Source: Floccularia luteovirens (lineage: Eukaryota; Basidiomycota; Agaricomycetes; Agaricales; Squamanitaceae). From it: a stretch of DNA of 64,000 bases. Positions 34,997 through 47,006 of the stretch are shown here, in pieces (position 1 is the first letter of the stretch; each line of letters begins with the position of its first letter). The stretch covers positions 124,001 through 188,000 of the forward strand of contig VSJF01000011.1 in the NCBI GenBank assembly GCA_009739215.1, read 5' to 3'. The notes under the pieces were generated by a model, which searched no databases, was not told the DNA's origin, and saw nothing but the letters and a program-made list of their open reading frames with translations. Made by a program: the position numbers and the translations under genes.

Positions 34997-35694
34997 CTAC
35001 AAGCTACGTCCAGACAGGTTACTTACACAGAAATGATACGACTGACACTGTAAGCACTCATAGAAAGTGGGATTAATTCCGATAATGTTCTTGTTCTGAT
35101 GATACATCTCCAATTTCATTGGATTCATAGGATAGTTGAAATGGACTTCTGAATCATACATGGATAAACAAGTGCAGTTCAAAGTTTGTACTGCCAGAAT
35201 GTACCTTGTTTAAAAAGCAACGGTTACCAGGAGTACCAGTCTGGGCGGGGGTCATCGATAGATACAGGGAAATTTCGATATTGAGCATCCAGGTCTGCGA
35301 TGTTCCTCGACTCCAAAATTATGTATGGGCTTACAAGAGCCTGAAATACCGTTACAGAGAACCCTAACCTGTAATAGAAAATAGCTTGGATCTTCGATCA
35401 AACACTTGAACAGGGAAAATGTTATCTGCAAGGACTCATGTCAGCACGCTGGAAACGAGAAGTATTGTGAACGAAGGGTAAATGAATTGTAGGCATCGTT
35501 GAATAACCCTCCAAGGCAGTGTTCATCCCTTCGTTAAGAGATAGATAGGGGGCATATGGGTCATTGATACCACGAAGGTCGAGGCCAACTTCACCTTCAG
35601 AATCCCGCATACGATTATTGTTCTGTTCATACTAATCATAATGTCAGCTATGGTTCCGAACTTACAAAACGGAGTGAAAAAACATCTCCACCAT
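34997..35694 (-). CDS. Possible multi-exon gene or decayed gene, unknown
   Basis: Several protein-like frames follow one another on the minus strand: [16 protein letters not shown], then [20 protein letters not shown] with [19 protein letters not shown], then [20 protein letters not shown] and [12 protein letters not shown], then [20 protein letters not shown] with a [10 protein letters not shown] end. Joining them needs introns of 23-34 nt at some places, too short for normal splicing, so frameshift decay is possible. No family recognised. Confidence 0.35.
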
Positions 35695-36949
35695 ATGCAA
35701 GGCATGTCAAGGATACAAGACTAGTCGTTGGACATATTGTAATGAACTGAAAAGTATCTCTCCGATCAAATGTTGTTATGTCGTACATTTGACAAGTTTT
35801 ACTTTGTATAAGGACCAGCCCAGATGAGATTCTGTAGGGAATCTACTTCAGTATTGATATAAAAAAACAGTAGAGATTGTAAATTACGTTGTGGAATGAG
35901 TTTGATGCGATGGGCGCTACTAGAGTTCTATTACTTAAAATCCCAAAACATTTATACTGCATTAGAGAACATAATCAGGACACATATAAAACAAACTGAT
36001 TATGCAGCAAGTACCATGACTGTTACACTAGTGAATGTCCGTTTACCAAGCGTGAAACGTATGCAACGACACGGGCAAGCACGAGTTGTAAATGGACATC
36101 TCAGTATGTAAAGTTTACTCACACCTCCGTTACAGCCCACACCTCGATTCTCAAAACTCTTCAACTCCCCTTTTCCCGTCTTTCTTTCTCTCCTTCTCTC
36201 TTTTTTCTTCTTTTTCTTCTTCTTTCACAAAGACTCCCATTTCACCTCGTCTACCGCATCCCTTCATTTCACTTACATTTCTTCTCCTTATCCTCATAAC
36301 ATACAAAACACTCCATTTATTCTTATCGAAACCAACACAAATAATACTAACATAATCAAATACCCAGCGAATCTCCTCATGTTTAGGTCACCGCAATCCC
36401 CCTCTTTTCCCTTTGGACAACGTAGAGAATACACTAGAAACAAAAGCAACAACATAGTCAGTAAAATAAATGTATGTAATGATCTACATAGGGCCCCGCC
36501 CCATTGATCATAGAATGGATTTTAAAATAAATAAAAAAGTTTACTCAGGCTATTACTTTCTCCGTTGTATTGAATGGTTTGGGGTGGCATCAGTTGGTAA
36601 ACGAGTGCCTTAAGGTTGTAGTAGCGTCAGAAATAGTCTTTTCAAGAAATTCGGAGTGAAATATGTGAACCACTCGAGGTCCAAGGAATATATGTCAAGA
36701 TCGTGATCAGCAACTTGAAACAAGCAGTCACGAACCAGTAGTATGATGGATAGGCATTGCAACCCTGGGCAGTTGTTGTATGAAATGAGGTGCTTAGAGC
36801 CTTTCTATGCAGATATCAGTAACAGCAACAGCTCACTCCAACATAGAAGGTAGATCACGTAGAACTTTTAAGATTGGCAAAACACGACTCATTGCGCATG
36901 CTTATCAGATCGCATCTCCATGTCTAAACTACAAGGTCGAGGTGTCTAT
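35695..36949. other. Gap with a pyrimidine-rich tract
   Basis: No supported gene. A strongly C/T-rich tract lies at about 36165-36240; the open frame across it (Ser/Phe/Leu-rich) is a composition artefact. Confidence 0.5.
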
Positions 36950-38540
36950 ATCAGTATACTCCACAACCCTGGAAGACTATTTCCCCCGCCTACCTTCGTC
37001 CGCATACTTCACTAACCTTCCTAGATATATGAACTCCCCGTGTCCACCGTATCCCCTGTTGAATGAATGTTTGACAGTACATCATGTCCAATGGGGACTG
37101 GGATGACTTATGGCAAGAAAAGGATAAATGCATGAGACCAGAGTTCTGAGATGACTGTTACATACTGCAAGTCAGAACTGTGAACTGTTTGTCCACGTTC
37201 ATCAATTCATCCCGTGTTTCCCGGATGTCATAGCATGGGATGTATCATGTGATACGACTTTGACGACTCTCAGACTCAGTCACTTTCGCTTTCATTCATC
37301 ACTGTTCTTTGAATCTTCCCACAACAAACTACGACGACAACATACCACCATCCTCCAATACGATGTGTCCCAAGCTCATGCACTCACAACTCCCACAGCT
37401 GGCAGATAATACGACCAGATCGAACCACTAAACAATTTGCTTAACCTCGTATATAGGATTTTCATCTGGGACAAATTAGGCACAAGGCCTAGGACACGCT
37501 TCACAAATTTATAGGCTGGCTTCTGTAAATCTTCCAGTCATAACTAAAGTTCCGACTGCTCCGCCTTCGAGCTTGCTCCATACTCTATGTTGTTGTATTG
37601 GGCCTCTGCTGTGTCACCCGGGAAAAGACCACAAGGAATACTCTTTCAGAGAATGCTTCCAAATCACACTTCCGTTACTGGTTGACAGCATGTTCTCGGG
37701 TTTTTTTGCAGGTAGGAGAGAGAAGCTGCTGGATTGTTGATTCTAGAAACTATAATGGCGCAAATATTGCTAATCTCCACCGGTATAACCTCTCAATGCA
37801 GGAGATTTTCGCAAACCTACGTTGCGCATTGCTTGTTGTCTTGGTAGTAGAAAACCAATTTATAAAGCAAACCTGAAGTCAGAATGACAACCTGTCATGA
37901 TGGCACCCGAATAAAATTGAAATTAAGAATCGGTGAAATGAGGGGCCGAAGACGGCTCTTCCTCATACCATATAAGTATTATACAACCCTTCCTTGTGAG
38001 TCGATTACAGAAACATTTTTTGTTAATAGTCGAGCTATTGGACGCGAGCATGGTGGCGCAACAGTTCTCCACACACGACTGCCAACCCCACGATGCCCCA
38101 TGACGTTCCATTTCGAACGACAAGGACTTTACCCTTGATTTCTTGAGCAATATTCATTGAATCTGTATGTACAATTAGTTCTACACATGTAATTGGCGTT
38201 ATTATATCTCATCTCATTTTAAAGGACGGCCTTTGATGCTTTTACAACAGTGATTATCAAAGAATAACCAGACTTGCTCTAAGAGGTAGGTACCGGAAAT
38301 ATTGGTGGCCGAAGATGAACAAGGATTACCTTCCCCGTCCAGAAGAATCCATCTCCCACCGTAGCCTTTTATCTGACAGGTTTGACAGGTCATTGTACAT
38401 TTCATTCATGTTGTTATCATGCCGGCAATGACAACATCCGCCAGATCAACGTTTCCGGATAGCAATACGGATGAAAGTACCTCATTCTAACAGATCGATA
38501 GATGGAGTATTATTTGGTAATTTCTCTCTACTTTGTGGAG

Positions 38541-38548
38541 TATAAAGG
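38541..38548 (+). promoter_or_regulatory. TATA-like box of WWRAVTDS copy C
   Basis: tataaagg, 90 nt before the ATG at 38639. The homologous site of copy B has lost the TATA core. Confidence 0.45.
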
Positions 38549-38638
38549 ACAGCATAACTTCAGCAAGTTTACCAACCAACCTTCTCAAGCTTCACCTTTA
38601 CACAACTATCTACTAGCAACAACATCTCTTGACTTGAA

Positions 38639-39451
38639 ATGTATACTCAGACAGGACTTTTCTACGCATACGCAAAAAACGTATGTGATAAGAAATATAT
38701 CACTACGGAACTATTTTGACTTACTTCAACGCTTAGATTAACGATGACTGGAGTTACCGATACCTCATAACTTTCGCGACACGCGACGTCGCCGACAGCT
38801 GGTGGAGAGCAGTTACCGACTCTGTTTCTGGTGGCTACCAAAGATTTTCAGCAGTTAAAAGAGTTTCTCTCCAGTTCTTCACCCACAACCCCGGCCAAGG
38901 AAACATTCCAGACACCCTCACTGACCCCAAAGTCGCTTCCCAATTTCTTGGAAAGGTTTTCTTCACCTTGATCAACGACAGGGATGGACGTATCCTCAGC
39001 GTTATCCCTGTTTTGAATTATACTGATAACATAAGTGGCGATAAGTAAGATTCTTGATTCCTTCTCTTTTCAACTAGATATTTAATCTTTATTCTATATT
39101 ATAAGGTATTTCATCCGGTCCTCCCTTAGACCTGACTATTTCTGGTACTTCGACGGAAGCTTAGTTCGCGCATCTAATACTCGTCGCACCAAGTTTACTA
39201 TTAGTATCTCTGACGAAGCGAGAAAACCAGGAACAGTCATCATTGGTTCCGACGAAATAGTCATCAGTGTCGACGACAATACGAACATCGGCATAACCAA
39301 CCCACTCGGTGCTCTTGGTGCGAGCATCGACTCCACGATTTTCAAGTTCTCTGATTTCAGTGATAACTTCGCGGTAACCTATAATTATGACAATGGCATG
39401 GGTGTAATTGCTAGGAACCCTTCCGAAGGGGAGAGTTGGGAGCTCCTCTAA
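38639..39451 (+). CDS. Uncharacterised WWRAVTDS-family protein, copy C (223 aa)
   Basis: Exons 38639-38680, 38737-39044 and 39130-39451, the same lengths as copy B (42, 308 and 322 nt), ending TAA. It begins MYTQTGLFYAYAKN, then INDDWSYRYLITF and RDVADSWWRAVTDSVSGG, GKVFFTLINDRDGR, and in exon 3 PDYFWYFDGSLVRASNTRR with SEGESWELL at the end. Exon 1 resembles copy A more than copy B, whereas exons 2-3 are closest to copy B. No stop or frameshift was found. Function unknown. Confidence 0.82.
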
Positions 39452-39929
39452 TGTATCTGCAATTGTAACAATAGTTACTATACAAAAGCTAGTAAATCCA
39501 CCCCCAAGAGACCACAGGAAAGATCACAATCCATGGGCTCAAAGTCGTAGGATAGATTTTGTGCTGTATTGTGTCACTACAACAAGACCGTTCCGTTGTC
39601 CAACCATAAATTGCGCCTAATGGTGGGGTTCGGAAAATAGTGTTAAATTAGGATAAGTATGGTCACAGCAATTGAACCCGGATGCTTACTCACTGTGGTT
39701 ACGGCTATTACTATAACATGTAGAACGTACTTATAAACCATGGAACAGCCCCCACTTCTACACTTCTTTTTCTCCTTCATCTTTCTTCTCAGGACTTTGT
39801 CTTGATACTTTTTTTCTTTCTCATAACAACCATGTTCTATTTTCTTCGTCATGCTATTCACTTCCTTTTTCTTTCTTTCTATATTCATGAGATTAACCTT
39901 TGTTATAAAGATAATGGCATCACCTATGC

Positions 39930-40253
39930 ATGGGCGCAGCAAAAGTCTCACATCAACCTCGGCAGTCACCAGAGCAGGACGACTTGCACTATGTAGACAT
40001 TTGTTCGTATCTACGACAATGCCACACAAAGAAACAACAGCAAAAGGTGAACCGTGTAAGGCGCCGCTATGCACAATTTGCCGGAGGGCCAGTTTCAACC
40101 GACGAAGAGTTGGAAGCCGATCTAAGCAAGCGCATCAACTTAGTAGAGAATCGTACAGTGGATATTCTAATTATCCACGGCTCTCAACTCTCCAATGATA
40201 TAAAGTGTGGCTGCTACATATTTAGGAAGCGATTAGAAACTTGTTTACGATAG
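39930..40253 (+). CDS. Small open frame of unknown function upstream of SLD3-like gene
   Basis: A frame with a plausible protein-like half (KVNRVRRRYAQFAGGPVSTD then EELEADLSKRINLVE) that is basic then amphipathic. It ends 48 nt before the SLD3-like ATG. The N-terminal half overlaps another frame that also has an ATG (39913), so exon structure is unclear. It could be the end of a small gene or chance. Confidence 0.3.
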   Translation: MGAAKVSHQPRQSPEQDDLHYVDICSYLRQCHTKKQQQKVNRVRRRYAQFAGGPVSTDEELEADLSKRINLVENRTVDILIIHGSQLSNDIKCGCYIFRKRLETCLR

Positions 40254-40301
40254 CTCTAATAAAAAGTCATGTGACCGCGTTTAGCCTCTCTGGCTGGCCT
40301 T

Positions 40302-42134
40302 ATGTTTTGCATTGAAGAAAACGACAAAATGTCGATAGTTGACTCTCTTTCGTATTCCTTGAATCCATCACCTCGAAAAGCTAGCTGGACTACAGGACAG
40401 GAAAAGGTCATTGCCAATGATTTTCCTTTCGACCTCATCAACCAACAAGAATCTCCGGAAAGTTATGTTACGAGAACTTACTTACAATTTCTCTGGTTGC
40501 CCAAGGTAATTTTCTTCCCCTGATTCTTGGAATTCTAGACTAGGTTAACTCTGTACAAACTCTGTACAGTCGATTATGCCCCTCAACCTTCTCATTCCAT
40601 CATTACGACAAGTTAAATCTCATCCAGATCAAACAATGGAGCCTCATCCACTACACGCTTTCCTTGATCCATTACTCCTCACTACGCGCCTGGTAGCTAA
40701 CAAGTATCATACGGAACTTCCAAAGATCCTTGCTGCGGATGGAGGCTCTGGGGAGATTGAGGAAATGATTATGTGGTATTCGTTGAGTTATGAAAAGTCA
40801 GATAATGAAGAAGAGGAGGATCATGCGTGGCGAGGGAGGTGGTTGAAGAGCTTGGAAAGACGCGAGTATGTCTTGACCTTTTGATTATGTTGGACTTGTT
40901 GCTTAATGAAGAGATGGCTAATATAGGACACAGATTCAGATCCTTCTCTACATGCTCAAGCTTTCCTTGCCATCACCCCCTTCTCCACCTGAACCTCAGT
41001 CAAAGCAACGAAAACGGAAACGGAAACGTGGTGATGCAACATCAGAAGTAGAAGATATTTCTTCTATCCAAGACCGGTTAGAAGAGTTTATGGATAAATT
41101 ATCAATGTGGCAACTGGTTGACGAGATTAGACCCCCTGACAAACCTAAACCGTATACAAGGGGGGGCGTTTATGAAAGAGACTGGGCTCAAGTTTTCTGT
41201 GAAGATATTGTTGAAGTACAGTGCGTTAATCTCTCTACCAATGTCATAAAAGAAAGTGTCGAAATTTATGTGTAGATTCAAAACGCTACTACCACAGATG
41301 TGTTCTTTGCTACGGTCAAAGGTTTTCCCTACTTCACCATTTTCCGACGAGGAGGATGCATCTAGTTCTCGTTCTCATTCTCGTTCAACGTCTCCAAACC
41401 CCCAACCTGAAGGTCAATTTGGATTAGATAAACCAAAGTTATTGAAGGCGAAACCCCGAGCACTCTCAAGGACCGCTTCAAACCCGAGCCGTGCGGGTTC
41501 GAGCACCGCTAGCAGTAAGATCATCCCCACGGGAAGGCAGTCGAGCATCCTATCGGATAAAAACCCAAACCCTCGAGAACGATCACGGTCATTATCTGTA
41601 TCTTTAGCGCAAGAACGCGAACGTGCGGGAAGCGTAGGAGTCATTAAGAAGAGAGTGCTAAATCGCGAAGTCAGCATGTCAAGAGTATTCAAACCAAAAC
41701 CAAAACCGCGGCCTCAAATTATTGATAGAAAGCAACCGGGAAAGTCACTACAAAGATCAAAAACGATGTCTACTATAGATAAAGGCATGACTTTGGTTGA
41801 AGAAACTCCTGTGAAGTCGAGGTCAAAGTTGTTCAGATCGGTGTCTCTTGCTAGTGAAAATAAAGATTCTAGAAAAGCGGTGGGCGTTGTTGGTAGAAGT
41901 AGCGATACACTTTTCCCAGCCTCTAGTATCAATGAGGGAGGAGGAAACAAAGAGGAAGAGGAGGATGAAGTGTGGGAGTTGCCGGTTAGAACTCCCGCAA
42001 TGCTATTACTGAGGTCTTCGATGGAATGTGAAGATGAAGGTGGAAGGGAAGGCAGGACCGGATTTGATGATACTGACGAAGATGATGATTATAATCTTGA
42101 CTTGACCCCATGCAAGCCACCACGAAAGCGATGA
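40302..42134 (+). CDS. SLD3: DNA replication initiation factor Sld3-like (550 aa)
   Basis: Four exons: 40302-40505, 40570-40865, 40927-41220 and 41276-42134. The ATG at 40302 is the first after an in-frame TGA at 40272; an alternative is 40329. The conserved core matches the fungal Sld3 domain: YLQFLWLPKSIMPLNLLIPS, HPLHAFLDPLLLTTRLVANK, LPKILAADGG, a WYSLSYEK motif, and RRETQIQILLYMLKLSLP. Sld3 works with Cdc45 and Sld7 to load Cdc45 on the Mcm2-7 helicase at origins, the counterpart of animal Treslin. The C-terminal half is basic and Ser-rich, with CDK consensus sites TPVK (residue 442) and TPCK (residue 542), suitable for CDK-dependent binding to Dpb11 as known in yeast. A divergent, fast-evolving family, but the core fits well. 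Confidence 0.82.
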
Positions 42135-42692
42135 TGAGAACGCCTGTTATTTTACAGTTTGTAATAACTATAATCCACACTATATCATCGCTAATTTGCA
42201 CACATGACACTCATGATCAGTAAAAAACGAAGTCCGCACTAAGTTATGTGAAAGTCCAATGTAACGTATCGAATGAAATGGAAACCGATATGCTGTGTAT
42301 TATAAATTAACTTTAATAACTCATGTACCATATTGAAGTGACCGTTCAACTAAGAGTTCTATTCTATTTTTTTCTTTTAAGGCAGACGACATAATATCAA
42401 AGACGCACAGCAAATATCAAGGTATCAGCTGTACATTAAAAAATTTTTAATGCGAGGATATCCATATGATATATTAGGGTTGGTATTGGCTAGATATAAG
42501 AACTTTGCATGGTATTATTTTCACAGGCAAATCTGGTTGATTATCATCTACGACATCGGACGTTGCTGACCGCACATGCCCCTTCACTATTCGCCCCTCA
42601 TCCGAAAGAAGGATTGTCCGATACATATGATCTGGGGTTGGTGTCATGGGTCTACTCAGGTAGACACGGTGAGTCCGAATAATAATACTACC
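42135..42692. other. Convergent intergenic gap
   Basis: 3' ends of the SLD3-like gene and the minus-strand Crinkler-kinase gene face each other. AT-rich; no gene seen. Confidence 0.6.
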
Positions 42693-43816
42693 TCATGAGA
42701 AAATGTGGTCCAACATGGCAATATCATGTTCAGGCATTATGAGTTCGCCTTCAACAACTTCATCCGGGCGCCAAAGTTCCTCTTCTTTAAAAGCGACACA
42801 CTTCGGATAGCACGCTGCTCCAAAAACACCAGCCCAGTTAAAGCCGATAATCATTGCCCCCGGTCTACCATCCTTCCGAATGAGGATATTGGCGTCATGA
42901 ATGTCGCCGTGCACAAAATTGGCTTGATGAAGCTCGTTTAACTTGTTCCTCAGAAATTTGTAAAGGCCTGGAGAACGACCATGGGTCATTTCGTACATGA
43001 CGACGTATTCCTCATCGATCGCATCCATGACAATTATCATCCATCCGTAACCGATGCTTTCGATACCCCATAGCTTTGGAGCGATACCCATTTTGGCGCA
43101 TTTCTCATGAACTTCTCTTGAGTACTGACGAGCAAACTTGACGCAGACTCTCTCCTTCGTTTCGGTTTCAGCGATAAAGACTTTTGTACCCATTCGGTAG
43201 AGGTAGTTGGTATGTTTCTTAACCCGACTCTCGAGGCATGTGTAATGGCAAGCTGTGGGAAAATCTGGATCGGGGAAATTAGCGAGAACTGCCGCGTCCG
43301 AATCCAACCCCTTGAACAGTCCATATAATGACTGCCCAGTTAACTCTAATGCATGATCCATATCATTAGAGTACTTATCGAGCAAACACCCCGGCTCTAG
43401 GAGAGGAGCAAACCTGCCTTTGGAGAGCAGTATTTCGCGTATCAGTCAATCAGTCATTGAATAGAACAATAGGGATGTTTGCACTCACTAGACGCTGGTA
43501 GCTCTGCAAGGATGTGGATGGTTCCTAGGGATAAGTCACTCGCAAAATGCTCCGAAAGCAGCGAGGTGGGGGGTAGGCTATGAAGACGAGTATCGGTGCC
43601 ATCGAAACGAATAGTATTCAAAGATTCCTGTAAACTGCCAGTGGTAGGAATGGAACACTTCCAGAGGACGAGATCGGATGCATTGACACCAGCGAGCCTA
43701 CTACGGTGGTATTCAAGTTTGATCATATCCTTGAGAAACGCGGTAGTCCTGTAATTTTCGACATCGACGTGAATCATGTTATGGTCGGGGTTGTCCCCTG
43801 GGTAGGCAAGGCACAT
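42693..43816 (-). CDS. Crinkler-type N-terminal domain fused to a kinase-like domain (343 aa)
   Basis: Two exons, 43489-43816 and 42693-43396, separated by a 92-nt intron; the joined frame is 344 codons. Residues 1-110 resemble the ubiquitin-like CRN/Crinkler N-terminal domain: CLAYPGDNPDHNMIHVDVEN, FLKDMIKLEY and the diagnostic DLVLWKCSIP. Residues about 115-343 form a protein-kinase-like fold: VCVKFARQYSREVHEKC (VAIK Lys and helix C), WMIIVMDAIDEEYV hinge, and HGDIHDANILI catalytic loop. Where related fungal kinases have DFDWAG, this protein has GFNWAG, so the metal-binding Asp is missing. Such CRN-kinase fusions are known in Basidiomycota and are thought to act in inter-organism or self-recognition conflict. 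An upstream exon supplying more of the CRN start is possible. Confidence 0.75.
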
Positions 43817-44241
43817 TAACCTCAATTTACCGATAGACCTTACAATGAGGTAGTGCGTAGACTCTTAAAAGTTAGTTCTGTCCACTTGTGAGTCCAGAAC
43901 TACTTATATAAATAAAAAATTATAAATGTTTTTACTTATACAGCTTTGATCGAATGTTCTCTGAGAGTCCTGACAAATTGAGCGTGCTTTGAAATTGAAA
44001 TATTAAAGGTCGGGAAAATGAAAGAAAAGAAACATAAATCAACTCCTGAAGCTTATTTCTGGTCAATAGTCCTAGAATATTCAAGCTTCCACTTCTCTAG
44101 TATGTTGACTGACTCATACCTATAAGAAGACAATACTCAAAAGCAGTTGTTGATTCACATCGTATGTATATACAAATATATTGAAAAATTGCGAAACAAG
44201 AGAAAACTTCTGTATCACTGAACAACACTCGGTTGGCATTC

Positions 44242-45457
44242 TTAGACAGCAACGAGTTGGAATCCACCCTACAGGGACTTTTAATTGTAACCAAGATGGA
44301 TAAATCCATTATACATACCTGGTCTTTCTCAGAGAAACGCAACGTGGTGTTGGCTACAAACGAGAATCAATAAATGACATACATAACCAAGCGGGACAGG
44401 GTCTTACATCCGAGTTTGGCCAGGTTTTGGGTGTAGATTGGACTCTCATCCGTCAAGTCGGCGTTCATCAACTCGCTCTCTGTGATAGTACAAAAGTGTT
44501 AGAAACTAGTGAAGTCAACAACACAATACCCCTTACGTCTGTATTCGAGACCGACGTAGGCCAACAAGGTGGGGTGGAAGTCCGCCTCGATGGTCATGTT
44601 GCTTCTACAGAATTTGAATAAATTGGAGTCAGTATTTATAGCAACATAAGAAGCAGTTCCGTACCCTACACCCTTCCAGTAGAACATGGGCTCGTAGTTA
44701 GTATACCCAGTCCTGTCATTGGCCAAAGTTCCTGTACCGATCTTTCAGTTTGTGCTAACGATGGCTCATGCTGCACGACTTGCCTACACTCATGTCTTGT
44801 CTCATAGAAGTTCCATTCCTAGCCTTGATCAAGGTGCCGTAGCTGGCATCCTTCTTTGGTGCACCCCAGACGTTGAGGCCATCTGAACTCGTTTCGAGCC
44901 GACTAAGGGTTCCGAGCTGACAAAGGCATTAGACTTAAAACCTTTATATATGACTTGTAAAAAACCGCATACGGGAACTTCCTGGAAGACTGTTCCTTTG
45001 ACAATGTTGCCAGAGTCCTTGAGAAAGGTTGAGTTTTCATGGAATACAATAATGTGACAAGAGAAAAACTGACCAGTTCACTCTGGGCGAAACCAATGCG
45101 ACCAGAGTAGGTAATTGTTGCAGTTCCATCTATGTATGGGGTAAACTATTGTTAAGGTTTTGGTTTTCTTTATGCAACTCACTTCCGGGTCTGCAGTCAA
45201 TAACTTTCCTGTATTATGCGCAAGCATATAGTGAGATCAGCTGCAACTCGATGAGCAACATGCATAAATAAAAACTGACCATGCAACATAGGCCTGGTCC
45301 ATGGCAAGTTCGTTGCGCTTGATCTTTTGGAAGCACAGAAGGATCCTGGTGAACTGCCCCAATATAAGGTTCTGCATGAACATAGGATTCGTTGATAGAC
45401 CCTTACTTGTGCCAGGCCGGCCCATTGGATGGTGAGAGTTCTGCTGACAGATGCCAT
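44242..45457 (-). CDS. Uncharacterised intron-rich protein (about 225 aa)
   Basis: Starts MASVSRTLTIQWAGLAQ at 45457; about nine short introns. Ordered pieces that join in frame: FQKIKRNELAMDQAYVAW, KVIDCRPGNGTATITYSGR, IGFAQSELDSGNIVKGTVF, LGTLSRLETSSDGLNVWGAP, NYEPMFYWKGVGSNMTIEAD then FHPTLLAYVGLEYRQSELMN, SPIYTQNLAKLGSNTTL, and an end GGFQLVAV at 44242. The alternating polar/hydrophobic pattern suggests a beta-rich soluble protein; there is no signal peptide. I believe similar hypothetical proteins occur in other mushrooms but cannot name a family. The two last exons are the least certain. Confidence 0.6.
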
Positions 45458-47006
45458 TGAGAAAAGTGTTGTTGCTTGCTGTAAAACTTGAAAGTTTACT
45501 GAAGAAACAACTCTTAGCCCCGTCTCGTCTTTATACGACTGGAGTTGCACTCAACCTCCCTGGAACATAAGCCAGCCAGTTATGGTACTCAGGAGTTTGT
45601 GGACTTACTCGAACGCCAAGAGAGCAGACATGTCGATAAGCGAGAAGTCATGCATGCATGAGACTCCTATATCTGCTCGAAGCGGAATGTGGTGGTATGC
45701 GTTGCGACCTTTTGCTCATGCCCGGATCATAGGATTCCAGGCATCCTGTCATCAGAGACCAGAAGGTGTGCAAACATTTTAGTGGCGGGATAACAATTGT
45801 TTTTATTGACCACCTTTCGATATATGAAAATCAAAATATAGTATCTGGCTCCTAAATTCTAAGGCATTAGGTCTAAAGGGATCCACGTTTGTAATCACTA
45901 TATGAATGTTGTCAGATGGCGTTATCCAGTTGGTAATAGCCCAATCAATATGGCGTCATTTAACTAATAAAATCGTCTTGAAACAAAGCTCCTAGAGATT
46001 CGAGAAGAGAGGCTGATAGAACTTGTCGACATTCAATATTCAAGGAATGTTGACCATTCTCCTAAATCTTAGAAATGTTCTGCTACGTGTAATGCAGGAA
46101 TTGAGGAAAACTGTCAATATGGCATGCGAACGTACACACCGTATAAGCTACTTTCCCAACAGATTATTAAAGAAACACGATTACGAGCGTCCATTCGATG
46201 AGCAATTTTTTGGCAGACCTTAGACCAACTAAACAGCATTGTTTTCGAGCTATAAGTTGGGTTGAGTGATCGAAAGTTACGATGAAGAAAAATTACATAA
46301 TACGTCATCGATATGCACTTCTACCACTACTTACATGTATGTATAACCACTGAGTTGAAACTAGTTCCTTGCCACACCCAATGTATTTGACTTGGAACAA
46401 CAACAACGAGAAGAATGTAACGACAACACTCGAACAGTGACATAGTCATCTATGCTCTCACAGGTGGATAGAAACGATGTGGAAGGCACGTCGGTTGGTA
46501 TATCTAGAATGCCCATTTGCCAACTGTTGACACGCCCCGAACTTCAACCCGATACAATGAGGTTGAAAGTTTTTCTTTCATTTAGAATAACATGAGTAAA
46601 CTGTGGTTTGTCAGTTACTTGCTGAGATGTCCGTTTACAACCCGTGCTTGCCCATGTCGTTGGATACGTTTCACGGCCAGTAAACGGACATTCACCAGTG
46701 TAGCGGTCATGATACTTCCTACACAATCAGTTCATTACTATATCTGTCCTGATTATGTTCTCCTGTGCAATATAAATACTTTGGGTCTTTGAGCAATAGT
46801 ACTCCAGTGCCCGGCGCATCAACTCATTCAACAACGTAACTTTCTTTCTTCATCGTTTGTTGTAACGATACTGAGATAGGTTCATCACAGGATTTCATTT
46901 GGGCTGGTCCCTAATACACAGATTAAAACAAACTTATTCAAATATACGCTATAATATGACAAAATTGAATCGGAGAGCTGCTTATACCGTCTTTTCAGTT
47001 CATACA
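45458..47006. other. Gap with a small inverted repeat
   Basis: No supported gene. A 13-nt inverted repeat (gatgtccgtttac-like at about 46627-46640 against gtaaacggacatt at about 46681-46694) is the only structure noticed. Confidence 0.45.

Larger units (their letters stand above)
36950..39470 (+). repeat. Segmental duplication, copy 2
   Basis: Direct partner of 32925-34790, carrying WWRAVTDS copy C. Roughly 0.6 kb longer than copy 1, including an insertion around 37.4-37.9 kb. Confidence 0.75.

Noticed and set aside
36092..36355. Plus-strand Ser/Phe/Leu-rich open frame
   Set aside because: Produced by a pyrimidine-rich tract; composition artefact.
33462..38150. Minus-strand open frames shared by the two duplicated segments (33462-33659, 37923-38150) as a conserved gene
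   Set aside because: Frames are not conserved between the copies and indels are not multiples of three, so the similarity is DNA-level only.
39643..40098. 151-residue minus-strand open frame
   Set aside because: Low-complexity Lys-rich segment comes from a C/T-rich promoter-like tract on the other strand; no splice or motif support.
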